NCBI GenBank assembly: GCA_023419535.1
Contig: JAEZXX010000020.1
Location: 1-59,016 of the forward strand
Source: Pseudomonadota bacterium
GTDB lineage: Bacteria; Pseudomonadota; Alphaproteobacteria; Rhizobiales; Rhizobiaceae
DNA length: 59,016 nucleotides
Direction: 5' to 3'
Shown here: positions 34,010 through 41,937 of the stretch, piece after piece
Numbering within the stretch: position 1 is the first letter of the stretch
Layout of the letters: each line of letters begins with the position of its first letter
Notes under the pieces: model-generated
What the model was told of the DNA's origin: nothing
Database searches by the model: none
Seen by the model: only the letters and a program-made list of their open reading frames with translations
Position numbers and translations under genes: made by a program

Positions 34010-34555
34010 ATGACCACAGAGAACGACGCCGAGCGGCCTCAAGGGGACGCAGCGGCGGCGGGAGGGAAGCCGAGCGCATATGCCTTTCTGGCGTACGCCG
34101 ATGGCTCTTCGCTCCTCAATCCCGGCCCCTCGGGGTGGGCCGCAACGATCCTCCGCCCGGACGGCACGCGCACGACGCTCCGAGGATCGAGCCCGAAGGC
34201 ATCCAACAATCAGATGGAGCTTACGGCCGCCATCGCGGTGCTGGAGGCGCTGCCTCTAGGCGCCCGTGGGGCGATCCGCTGCGATAGCCAGTACGTCGTC
34301 CAGGGGGTGAACGAATGGCGGGCGAAGTGGGAGGCGTCCGGGTGGCAGAATAGCAAGCGGCGGCCGGTGGCCAATCGGGAGCTTTGGGTCCGCCTCTTCG
34401 CCCTTGTCGATGAGCGGCCGGGGGTCTCCTTCGAGTGGGTGCGAGGCCACGGCTTCGACCCGGAGAATGACTTGGTGGACACCCTCGCGAGGGGAGAGGC
34501 GGAGAAGGAGCAAGCCACACAGGCGGCGTTGAGGAACGGCTGGGGGCTGGCGTGA
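34010..34555 (+). CDS. rnhA: Ribonuclease HI
   Basis: 181 residues: a 25-residue unstructured start, then the RNase HI fold with catalytic Asp31 (YADGSS), Glu70 (NNQMELTAAI), Asp92 (IRCDSQYVV) and Asp157 (DLVDTLA) plus the His-loop GHG at 147. All four carboxylates are present, so it should be active on RNA-DNA hybrids. AGGAG precedes the ATG by five bases. It is probably the element's own copy for removing primers, since the gene stands inside the element and overlaps the next gene. Confidence 0.93.
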   Translation: MTTENDAERPQGDAAAAGGKPSAYAFLAYADGSSLLNPGPSGWAATILRPDGTRTTLRGSSPKASNNQMELTAAIAVLEALPLGARGAIRCDSQYVVQGVNEWRAKWEASGWQNSKRRPVANRELWVRLFALVDERPGVSFEWVRGHGFDPENDLVDTLARGEAEKEQATQAALRNGWGLA

Positions 34556-35346
34556 TGGTGGGCGCGGAGGACTTCGAGCCGGCTGCGCTGATGGCTCGCC
34601 TGGAGGCGGAGATGCAGGAGGCGGGCCCGTGTGGTCCGCTCCCTTCGGTCCTGCCCTTGGCGGCCATTGAGACCCTGCCGGCGCTCTTCCAAGTCAGGGA
34701 GATCAGTGACCAGCACGCCGAGGACATAGCGCGGGCGTTGAGGGATGGCGCCGAGGTCCCCCCGTTGCTGGTGCTTCGGGTCGGGCATCGGGTGATCGTG
34801 ATCGACGGCCACCACCGGCTGGAGGCGCACTGCTTGGCCGGAAGGGTGGAGGCGGTCCCGGTGGTTGGCTTCGAGGGGACGTTGAGGGAGGCCGTCCTCG
34901 CTGCCTGTGCGGCCAACTCTGTGACGAAGCTTCCGATGACGGAGACAGAGAGGCAAGACGCGGCGTGGCGTTATGTTTGCATGGGGGTGGGCTCGAAGGC
35001 GCAGATTGCGAAGGCTTCGGGAAGCTCCGCCCGATCGGTTGCCCGTATGCGAGACGTTGCCCGAAGGCTCGGAGCGGAGGCGTTCGAAACGCGGTCGTGG
35101 TGGCACGCGATGCGGCTCGACAGGGAGGCCGAGCGGGCGGACCAGACGGAGGAGGATCGGCTGGAGTGGATCGAAGCCACGGCCCAGCGCTACGCAGACA
35201 CGATGGCCCGGACCTTCGGGAGGAAGCTCACGGGGAACGCCGAGATCGCCGCGAGGGCTATGGCGATCCACTTCGGGCGGCGGCTGGAGAGCGTGGTCCA
35301 GCACCTCGGAGATTGGCTCCCGGAGGAACGCGAAAGCGATTATTGA
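34555..35346 (+). CDS. ParB/Srx-fold protein
   Basis: 263 residues. An N-terminal ParB-like nuclease fold is marked by IARALRDGAEVPPLLVLRVGHRVIVIDGHHRLEAHCLAG, followed by a helix-turn-helix-like segment (GSKAQIAKASGSSARSVARMRDVARR). The start is ATG 34555, sharing one base with the RNase HI stop (TGATG); GTG 34552 is also in frame. Single ParB-like proteins in phages act in transcription control or genome processing. No ParA partner is found, so segregation is unlikely. Confidence 0.8.
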   Translation: MVGAEDFEPAALMARLEAEMQEAGPCGPLPSVLPLAAIETLPALFQVREISDQHAEDIARALRDGAEVPPLLVLRVGHRVIVIDGHHRLEAHCLAGRVEAVPVVGFEGTLREAVLAACAANSVTKLPMTETERQDAAWRYVCMGVGSKAQIAKASGSSARSVARMRDVARRLGAEAFETRSWWHAMRLDREAERADQTEEDRLEWIEATAQRYADTMARTFGRKLTGNAEIAARAMAIHFGRRLESVVQHLGDWLPEERESDY

Positions 35347-35428
35347 GGTCGGCGCTATGCCACCACTAGGGTGTGCCATTGGCATAGGCGGGGTGCCGGT
35401 GGCCGGTAACTATTCCGGGCCAGTCTAA

Positions 35429-36322
35429 TCATACGCGGTTTCCGCCTTCGAACACAACGCGCCTGTGAAAGCTCAACGCCTCTAATGAAGGAAAGGCGTT
35501 ACCGGATTGGAGGCGAGCCGCCTTTCCGTCCATTTCATCGAGCCAACCATGCTTGCCCAAGACACGCTTTGAAACGAGAATGCGGAAATTGTCCGTTAAA
35601 CTCAAAATACCGGCATCAAAGAGGGAATGCATGTCGGACCGCAGAAGTAGGCCGTTTCCGATATGGTTGCTTAGAGCATCAACATAAGGCTGTATATGAG
35701 CGGCTTCCAACGCTTCTGGTAAGGTTTCTCCTGTGAAGGCGCAGACTGCTCCGTAGCGCCTAAGAAGGGCAAGACGGAAAGCATTTTGGCCATTACGCCG
35801 CTTTCTCGCTACGGCTTGCACCTCGGCAGCTGCGTTATCGCGCAGGACGAAATTACCCTGCGACTGGATATCACCTAGCTCCCGCAACTTCTCGTGTTGA
35901 ATACCTTCTGCGACGTATCGGAAAGGCCCGTCGAGATCGCGGATTGGTGGAACGAGGTCAGCTAGCGGCTTGGGTTCAGGGAAGCCCACCACCGAGCTTA
36001 GTAGAACATTGCCGACTTCAGATTGAAGCGTGAATGCTGGATTGTGCCGTCGCAGGGATGTGACGAGTTTTTCTGCGCTGGGGTAGCCCGTCGCTAGGCC
36101 ATACCGCTGGAACATCGACGCGACGCTGATCCTCTCCCAGCCAAGATAGTGCCCGTAGCCTAAGATCACTGGCGCTTGGTGTTGTTTGAAATACCACCGA
36201 TCACCGAGAGAAACACGACCGGGTTGGGCAGGCGTTGGCTGCCAAAATGCCGCTACTGGGGCACCCAGCTGATGGACGGTCTCGAACCATTCTAGGGCTG
36301 TGGATGCAAGTACGTCTGACAT
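35429..36322 (-). CDS. HNH endonuclease, putative modification-dependent restriction protein
   Basis: 297 residues in two parts. Residues 1-150 (WYFKQHQAPVILGYGHYL...ISVASMFQRYG...GNVLLSSVVGF) look like the N-terminal domain of putative restriction endonucleases, with the strand pattern of a PUA/EVE-type reader fold. Residues 185-245 are the HNH nuclease: CAFTGE, AAHIQPY (H209), HIGNGLLL (N223), MHSLFDAG (H232). It converges with the ParB-like gene and follows the integrase on the same strand after 49 bases. Low GC compared with neighbours. A defence role against modified phage DNA is inference. Confidence 0.8.
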   Translation of the reverse strand: MSDVLASTALEWFETVHQLGAPVAAFWQPTPAQPGRVSLGDRWYFKQHQAPVILGYGHYLGWERISVASMFQRYGLATGYPSAEKLVTSLRRHNPAFTLQSEVGNVLLSSVVGFPEPKPLADLVPPIRDLDGPFRYVAEGIQHEKLRELGDIQSQGNFVLRDNAAAEVQAVARKRRNGQNAFRLALLRRYGAVCAFTGETLPEALEAAHIQPYVDALSNHIGNGLLLRSDMHSLFDAGILSLTDNFRILVSKRVLGKHGWLDEMDGKAARLQSGNAFPSLEALSFHRRVVFEGGNRV

Positions 36323-36371
36323 TAGCCTCTCCCAGTGAATGCAATAGGGAGTCTTTCATGAAGAGGGGAAC

Positions 36372-38054
36372 TTAATCTTTGCCTTCCGAGGCAGCTCTGT
36401 CCACGTCGAAGCGAGGAAATTTCGCGAAGGCCGCCCGCTGCGCCTCCAACGTGACCCCGCCGTACTTCCGGCCGATGCTTGGGGCCGCCCATCCGCCGAT
36501 CGCATCCAGGATGCTATCCTCTATGCCAGCTTCGCGGCCCACCGTTTGGAACAGGTGCCGCCACCCGTGGTTCGGCGCCACGTTCGGGTCCGTGACCGTT
36601 TCCCGTGCGAAAGCAGCGAGGCGGTTCTTTGTGGCGCGGCGTTTGCCCTCTGTGTCTTCGCCGGGGTTGGCGGAGAAGAACAAGTGGCCAGCCTTCGAGG
36701 CCGTCACGAATTCCGGGAAGCCCATCTCCACCAGATGATCGTGGAGGACGACCTCTCGCAACTCCTTGTCCTTCACCGTGCCGGCTTCCGGGGTGATGGT
36801 GATGACCCATAGACCCCCTTCCTGCCTCACGTCCTGACGACGGAGTTGGACCAGCTCGCCCACACGAGCCCCGGTGTAGGCGCAAAGCCATGGCACCCAG
36901 CGCTTTGCTGCGGTGGTCTGCGCGTTCTCCCAAGGCGTTTTCGTGTAGGCGGAGGCGGCGGCAAGGAGCCTTGATGCCTCGTCTGGCGTGAAGCCCTTTG
37001 GCCGGGTCCGAACGGCCTTCGCCCGAATGACCTTGATGCCGTCCGCTGGGTTGCGGGCAAGCACGCGGTTGGCGACGGCGACCCCGAAGACTGACTTGAG
37101 GCCGGCAAGATCGCTATCGCTGACGGTCTTGGTGCTGACACCGCTCGCGAGGCGATGCGCCTTGAAACGCACGATGTCTTCAGCCGAGACCGCCCTCGCG
37201 TCGTCGTGCTCCAGGAAGGCGGAGAGACGCTTGAAGATCGCCTCATAGGAGGAGCGCGTTTTCTCCGTGCGTCCCGCAGGCTTCGCCTCCTCCCACCAGG
37301 ACGTTACGAGCCCCACCAGCGAGACCTTTCCAGTCGATGAGGGGTTGGCTTCAGCCGGGGCGCGAAGGCTGCCCAAGGCTTCTCTATCGGGAAAGCGGCT
37401 GTGTTCGGGGGAGGGGGAGTAGTCACCGTCCGCCTGCCGCCGTTGGACCACGAAGGCATCCCGGAGCGCCTTACGGAACTCGCGAAGGAGCATGGCGCGG
37501 GAAGCTTCGTCTACGGCGCCGAGCCCGTTGCGCCGAAGCACCGCGTCGATCAACGGTCCCACCAGCCGCTCTAGCTCCGAGGGTTCGTCACCGTCGGCCG
37601 CATTATCGAGGTGTTCAAGAAGCGACTGCCACCCCTCTGGCGGGATGAAGTTGTCCTCGACTACCGCCCATGAACGATCGGGCTGGAGTTCGATTGCAAT
37701 GGTCCGGCCGCCTGTCTCCGTGGTCCACGCCTCGAAAAGTTCCTTCGAGAGGGCTACACATTGGCGGTGGGTGAGGGCGATCGGCTTTGCGGAGCGCAGC
37801 GAAGTCCAGACAGTCTCTAGGTATGCCGCGACCTCTGCCAGACGGACCTTGGCGGTGCTTGGGTCGGAGGTGCGGAGGGAGACACGCACCGTCTCCATGG
37901 TCTCCGTGATCCGCAAAGGGATCGCGTCGGGGCCAATCGGGATAGCGAGCTTGAGGCCAACCGCTCGGGCACGGACAGCCTTCGGGATACGCTGTTGGAA
38001 GTAGGCTTGGGTTGAGCCGGATCGCTTCACAGAGGCAACCAGTCGAAAGGCCAT
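36372..38054 (-). CDS. Tyrosine-type integrase of the element
   Basis: 560 residues, DUF6538-type rhizobial integrase. The N-terminal 80 residues form the arm-binding region, a SAM-like core-binding domain covers ~245-345 (SLVGLVTSWWEEAKPAGRTEKTRSSY) and the catalytic domain 355-560 carries Arg397 (GARVGEL), His496-x-x-Arg499 (HGWRH) and nucleophile Tyr531 (GRKYGG). ATG 38054 is preferred to a start at 38090. The gene begins 81 bases from the tRNA core, with the right arm repeat just upstream of its start, so integrase binding could also repress its own gene. Confidence 0.94.
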   Translation of the reverse strand: MAFRLVASVKRSGSTQAYFQQRIPKAVRARAVGLKLAIPIGPDAIPLRITETMETVRVSLRTSDPSTAKVRLAEVAAYLETVWTSLRSAKPIALTHRQCVALSKELFEAWTTETGGRTIAIELQPDRSWAVVEDNFIPPEGWQSLLEHLDNAADGDEPSELERLVGPLIDAVLRRNGLGAVDEASRAMLLREFRKALRDAFVVQRRQADGDYSPSPEHSRFPDREALGSLRAPAEANPSSTGKVSLVGLVTSWWEEAKPAGRTEKTRSSYEAIFKRLSAFLEHDDARAVSAEDIVRFKAHRLASGVSTKTVSDSDLAGLKSVFGVAVANRVLARNPADGIKVIRAKAVRTRPKGFTPDEASRLLAAASAYTKTPWENAQTTAAKRWVPWLCAYTGARVGELVQLRRQDVRQEGGLWVITITPEAGTVKDKELREVVLHDHLVEMGFPEFVTASKAGHLFFSANPGEDTEGKRRATKNRLAAFARETVTDPNVAPNHGWRHLFQTVGREAGIEDSILDAIGGWAAPSIGRKYGGVTLEAQRAAFAKFPRFDVDRAASEGKD

Positions 38055-38065
38055 GTGTGCCACCT

Positions 38066-38078
38066 TTGTAGCACAGGC
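38066..38078 (+). repeat. Candidate integrase arm site, right copy
   Basis: TTGTAGCACAGGC, the exact partner of 18667-18679, ending 57 bases before the attR core and 11 bases upstream of the integrase start codon. Confidence 0.6.
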
Positions 38079-38111
38079 TCCCGGCCTCAATCGACTGTCA
38101 CGGCTTAACTA

Positions 38112-38157
38112 TCGGGCTTCCCTGAACGATCAGGGGAATTGGTGCCCAGGAAAGGAC
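38112..38157 (-). repeat. attR: right attachment repeat within tRNA-Leu
   Basis: The partner of 18561-18606. Its right 18 bases are the 3' end of the intact tRNA-Leu, so integration restored the gene. The left part forms a hairpin CCCTGA-ACGA-TCAGGG directly after the tRNA, in the position of a tRNA terminator although no T-run follows. Confidence 0.9.
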
Positions 38158-38224
38158 TCGAACCTTCACGCCTCGCGGCACACGGACCTGAACCGTGCGC
38201 GTCTACCAATTCCGCCACCTGGGC
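38140..38224 (-). tRNA. tRNA-Leu (anticodon CAG)
   Basis: An 85-base class-II tRNA: acceptor GCCCAGG pairing with CCTGGGC, D-arm TGGCGGAATTGGTAGACGC, anticodon loop TTCAGGT (CAG) in a CACGG/CCGTG stem, a long variable arm and T-arm GGTTCGAGTCC, with CCA encoded. Its 3' end is the integration site of the element. Confidence 0.97.
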
Positions 38225-38234
38225 ACGGGCCGGA

Positions 38235-38263
38235 CCTTTAGGGACACCGAAGGCGCCTGTCAA
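38235..38263 (-). promoter_or_regulatory. Promoter of tRNA-Leu
   Basis: On the minus strand TTGACA (38263-38258), 17-base spacer, TAAAGG (38240-38235). The start would fall a few bases before the mature tRNA end at 38224. The rest of the gap to the ABC gene (38264-38537) is GC-rich and shows nothing else clear. Confidence 0.6.
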
Positions 38264-38537
38264 CGACGTTCGCGGCCTGCCAGCACCCATCCGCAGCCGC
38301 GATCGGTCCTCGTCCAGGACGCCGCCGCAGGCGTGCTCGGGCAATGGCGTGCGGACGCGGGCGGAGCGGCGGCGGCGGCCGGAGCCCGGCGGCGAAACCG
38401 CGGCCGGAACGGGCGCGCGGCCCGGCAAGGACGCTTCGGAGCCGCCGCAAATCGTGCCCCCGCGCACCGCGCCTCAAATGTTCGCGTCGCTTCCTATATG
38501 ATGGCCGACGCGCGCTCCCTTGCGAAAGACGATTCCC

Positions 38538-39463
<926 letters not shown>

Positions 39464-39467
<4 letters not shown>

Positions 39468-40237
39468 GCGCGTCGCTGAACCTTCGCGCGGTCGCCGCGA
39501 TCTACCGGTTCGAGATGGCCCGTGCCTTCCGCACGCTGTTCCAGTCGATCGTCTCGCCGGTGGTCTCGACCTCGCTGTACTTCGTCGTCTTCGGCGCTGC
39601 GATCGGCTCGCAGATCCCCGAGATCGACGGCGTCTCCTACGGCGCCTTCATCGTGCCGGGCCTGATCATGCTGTCGCTGCTCACCCAGTCGATCTCCAAC
39701 GCCGCCTTCGCGATCTACTTCCCGAAGTTCGTCGGCACGATCTACGAGGTGCTGTCGGCCCCCGTCTCCACCGTGGAGGTGGTGCTCGGCTATGTCGGCG
39801 CGGCGGCGACGAAGGCGCTGCTGCTGGCGCTCATCATCCTCGCCACGGCCACGCTCTTCGTCGACATCCGGATCGAGCATCCCGCCTTCATGCTTCTGTT
39901 CCTGGTGCTGACGGCGGTCACCTTCTCGCTGTTCGGCTTCATCATCGGCATCTGGGCCGACGGGTTCGAGCGGCTGCAGCTGGTGCCGCTCCTGATCGTC
40001 ACGCCGCTCGCCTTTCTCGGGGGCACGTTCTACTCGATCCGGATGCTGCCCGAGTTCTGGCAGGACGTGTCGCTGATCAACCCGGTGCTCTATCTCGTCG
40101 CCGGGCTGCGCTGGAGCTTCTACGGCACGGCCGACGTCAGCGTGACGGTGAGCCTGGCCATGACGCTCGTCTTCCTCGCGGCCTGCCTCTTCGTCGTCCA
40201 CCGCATCTTCGCCACCGGCTACAGGCTCAAGCCATGA
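39464..40237 (+). CDS. ABC-2 type transporter permease (YadH-like)
   Basis: 257 residues with six membrane helices (for example ISPVVSTSLYFVVFGAAI, YGAFIVPGLIMLSLLTQ, AFMLLFLVLTAVTFSLFGFIIGI). It contains the ABC-2 signature region PLAFLGGTFYSIRMLPEFWQDVSLINPVLYLVAGLRW. GTG start overlapping the ATPase stop, and its own stop overlaps the next ATG (ATGA). It should form the membrane dimer for the upstream ATPase. Confidence 0.93.
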
Positions 40238-40509
40238 CGAAACCCCGCATCGCCATCATCTACTGCACGCAGTGCTCCTGGATGCTGCGCTCGGCCTGGC
40301 TGGCGCAGGAGCTGCTCTCGACCTTCGGCACCGATCTCGGCGAGGTCGCGCTGATCCCCGCCACGGGCGGCCGGTTCGAGATCTCGTGCGACGGCGAGAC
40401 GGTCTGGGAGCGCAAGGCGGACGGCGGATTCCCCGAGGCGAAGGTCCTCAAGCAGCGCATCCGCGACCGCATCGACCCGGACCGCTCGCTCGGCCATTCG
40501 GACCGCTGA
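40234..40509 (+). CDS. SelT/SelW/SelH (Rdx) family thioredoxin-like protein
   Basis: 91 residues: beta strand IAIIYCTQC with the redox pair Cys11-x-x-Cys14 (a Cys in place of selenocysteine), then MLRSAWLAQELLSTFG helix and GRFEISCDGETVWERKADGGFPEAKVLKQRIRD, the characteristic second half. Function in bacteria is not well known. It is translationally coupled to the ABC permease, so it belongs to the exporter operon, which ends in a terminator just after it. Confidence 0.9.
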   Translation: MTKPRIAIIYCTQCSWMLRSAWLAQELLSTFGTDLGEVALIPATGGRFEISCDGETVWERKADGGFPEAKVLKQRIRDRIDPDRSLGHSDR

Positions 40510-40536
40510 AAGGGCCACCCGGGAGGGCGGCCCTTT
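40509..40536 (+). terminator. Intrinsic terminator after the ABC/SelW operon
   Basis: AAAGGGCC (40509-40516) and GGCCCTTT (40529-40536) flank a 12-base loop and begin at the stop codon. The arm ends in TTT. The convergent DUF1236 gene ends 22 bases later, so it may serve both. Confidence 0.8.
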
Positions 40537-40558
40537 CGCGTTGAAGCGGCGCTTCGTC

Positions 40559-41194
40559 CTACTGGCGGACGTAGATCACCTCGCGGCTGGAATCGGCCAC
40601 GATGTAGGGCCGCCCGTTCGCGTAGAAGTAGGAATAGCCGCTCTGTTCGGGCAGCGGCGTCAGCGTGACCGAGGCCGGAACGACCTCGCCGGCGACGATC
40701 TCGCCCTCCAGCGTCACCTCTTCGACCGGGTTGGCGTCGACATAGGTGACCGCCGACTGCGAGACGCCGGCCGGGGAATAGACCACGGCGCGAGTCGACG
40801 CGTTGACGATGACCGGGCGGTTGCCCTCCAGATAGATGTAGGCGAGCTCGTCGTTCTGCGGGATCGGCGTCAGCTCGACGGTTTCGGGAATGATGACGCC
40901 CTCCGCAAGCTCGCTTTCGAAGGCGACCGGGGCGACCGGGTTGGCCACCACGTATTCCTGCACTTCCGGCGTCACCGCGGCCGTCGCGCCGACCGCCGTG
41001 CCGATGAAGCCGCCGACGACCGCCCCGAAGGGACCGCCGACGATGGCGCCCGCGGCCGCGCCGACGCCGGCGCCGGCCAGGACCCCGCCGGCCTGCTCGG
41101 TGGAGGAGCGCTCCTGCGTGGTGGTGACGGTGGTCTGGGCGAGCGCCGTCCCGGCCATGCCGAGAAGTGCGGTCGCGATGAGAATCGTGCGCAT
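40559..41194 (-). CDS. DUF1236 secreted protein
   Basis: 211 residues. A signal peptide (MRTILIATALLGMAGTALA, cut near 19) is followed by a Gly/Ala-rich stretch (GVLAGAGVGAAAGAIVGGPFGAVVGGFIG) that could insert in a membrane. Two related repeats come next, each with a V(P/I)..VTLTPLP/TPIP.. tail and a (Y)ANGRPYIV/LEGNRPVIV hairpin (DUF1236). Such proteins are common and uncharacterised in Hyphomicrobiales. ATG 41194 fits the signal peptide. Divergent from the ECF sigma gene. Confidence 0.88.
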   Translation of the reverse strand: MRTILIATALLGMAGTALAQTTVTTTQERSSTEQAGGVLAGAGVGAAAGAIVGGPFGAVVGGFIGTAVGATAAVTPEVQEYVVANPVAPVAFESELAEGVIIPETVELTPIPQNDELAYIYLEGNRPVIVNASTRAVVYSPAGVSQSAVTYVDANPVEEVTLEGEIVAGEVVPASVTLTPLPEQSGYSYFYANGRPYIVADSSREVIYVRQ

Positions 41195-41257
41195 GGGTGT
41201 TGTGTCCTCAAAGGTTCGTAACCCTTCGCTCCCCAGAATGCTTCTTGACCCGACCGC

Positions 41258-41276
41258 GTTCCCGTTGCCGTGGAAC
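41258..41276. promoter_or_regulatory. Inverted GTTCC/GGAAC pair in the divergent region
   Basis: GTTCC (41258-41262) and GGAAC (41272-41276) face outward, 64 bases from the DUF1236 start and 104 bases from the sigma start. GGAAC is the -35 hallmark of many ECF sigma promoters; matching -10 boxes are weak. Confidence 0.35.
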
Positions 41277-41379
41277 ATTGTCGCAGTGCGTCCACGTGTT
41301 GACAGCCCGGCTCCGGCCTGTTCGGTTCGGGCAGAGGCGGGAAAGGGAGAAGGTGGCACGTGCCGCTTCACAGGTCGCG

Positions 41380-41937
41380 ATGAACGAGGTCGAGGCCCGG
41401 CGCCATCTCGCCGGACGGCTCCACGCGGTCGCGTCGGGGGACAGGGGTGCGCTGCGCGACGTCTACGATCTGACCAGCGCGAAGCTTTTCGGTGTCTGTC
41501 TGCGTATCTTGCCGGACAGGGAAGAAGCGGAGGACGTCCTCCAGGACGTCTACATCACCGTGTGGAACAAGGCCGACACCTACGAGGAGGGACGCGCGAG
41601 CCCGATCACGTGGCTTTCCACGATCGCGCGCAACCGCTCCATCGACCGACTGAGGGCGATCGGCGCGCGTCCGCGCGGTCAGGCGATCGACGAGGCGGGC
41701 GAGGTGCGCGACGAGACGCCCGACGCCCTGGAGCGGCTTCAGACGAACGAGGAGGCCGGGCGCCTGCACGACTGCCTCGATGGGCTCGACGAGCGGGCGC
41801 GCGGCGCCATCGCCGCCGCCTTTTTCGATGGGCGGACCTATGACGAACTGGCGCGCGAGCGTGCCATGCCGCTCGGGACGATGAAGAGCATCGTCCGGCG
41901 CGGCCTGATCCGCCTCAGGGGGTGCCTGGAGGCATGA
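41380..41937 (+). CDS. ECF RNA polymerase sigma factor
   Basis: 185 residues. Region 2 contains LFGVCLRILPDREEAEDVLQDVYITVW and TWLSTIARNRSIDRLRA, region 4 GAIAAAFFDGRTYDELARERAMPLGTMKSIVRRGLIRLRG. The linker is acidic. ATG 41380 is preferred by homology; an in-frame GTG at 41353 is possible. Its stop overlaps the anti-sigma start (ATGA). Expected to be held inactive by that partner until an envelope or oxidative stress signal. Confidence 0.94.
   Translation: MNEVEARRHLAGRLHAVASGDRGALRDVYDLTSAKLFGVCLRILPDREEAEDVLQDVYITVWNKADTYEEGRASPITWLSTIARNRSIDRLRAIGARPRGQAIDEAGEVRDETPDALERLQTNEEAGRLHDCLDGLDERARGAIAAAFFDGRTYDELARERAMPLGTMKSIVRRGLIRLRGCLEA

Larger units (their letters stand above)
18585..38157. 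mobile_element. 19.6-kb integrated element at tRNA-Leu(CAG)
   Basis: Boundaries are the perfect 22-bp core repeats. The tyrosine integrase gene reads away from the intact tRNA at the right end. Contents: serine recombinase, two PrtN-like and two HTH regulators, XRE repressor, possible DnaA-like replication protein with iterons, two giant virion-ejection-type proteins, RNase HI, ParB-like protein, HNH nuclease and a DprA/phosphoribosyltransferase pair. No terminase, portal, head, tail or conjugation gene is seen. GC content is visibly lower than the chromosome at both ends (18.7-21 kb and 35.4-36.3 kb), where the accessory cargo lies. It is best described as a phage-derived or satellite-like integrative element, of unknown mobility. 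Confidence 0.88.

Noticed and set aside
34555..35346. ParB chromosome or plasmid partition protein
   Set aside because: No ParA gene and no parS-like palindromes are visible; only the fold is claimed.
18585..38157. Gene transfer agent cluster
   Set aside because: No terminase, portal, capsid or tail genes, and an attachment site with integrase is present, which GTA clusters lack.
18585..38157. Integrative conjugative element
   Set aside because: No relaxase, coupling protein or type IV secretion genes are seen.
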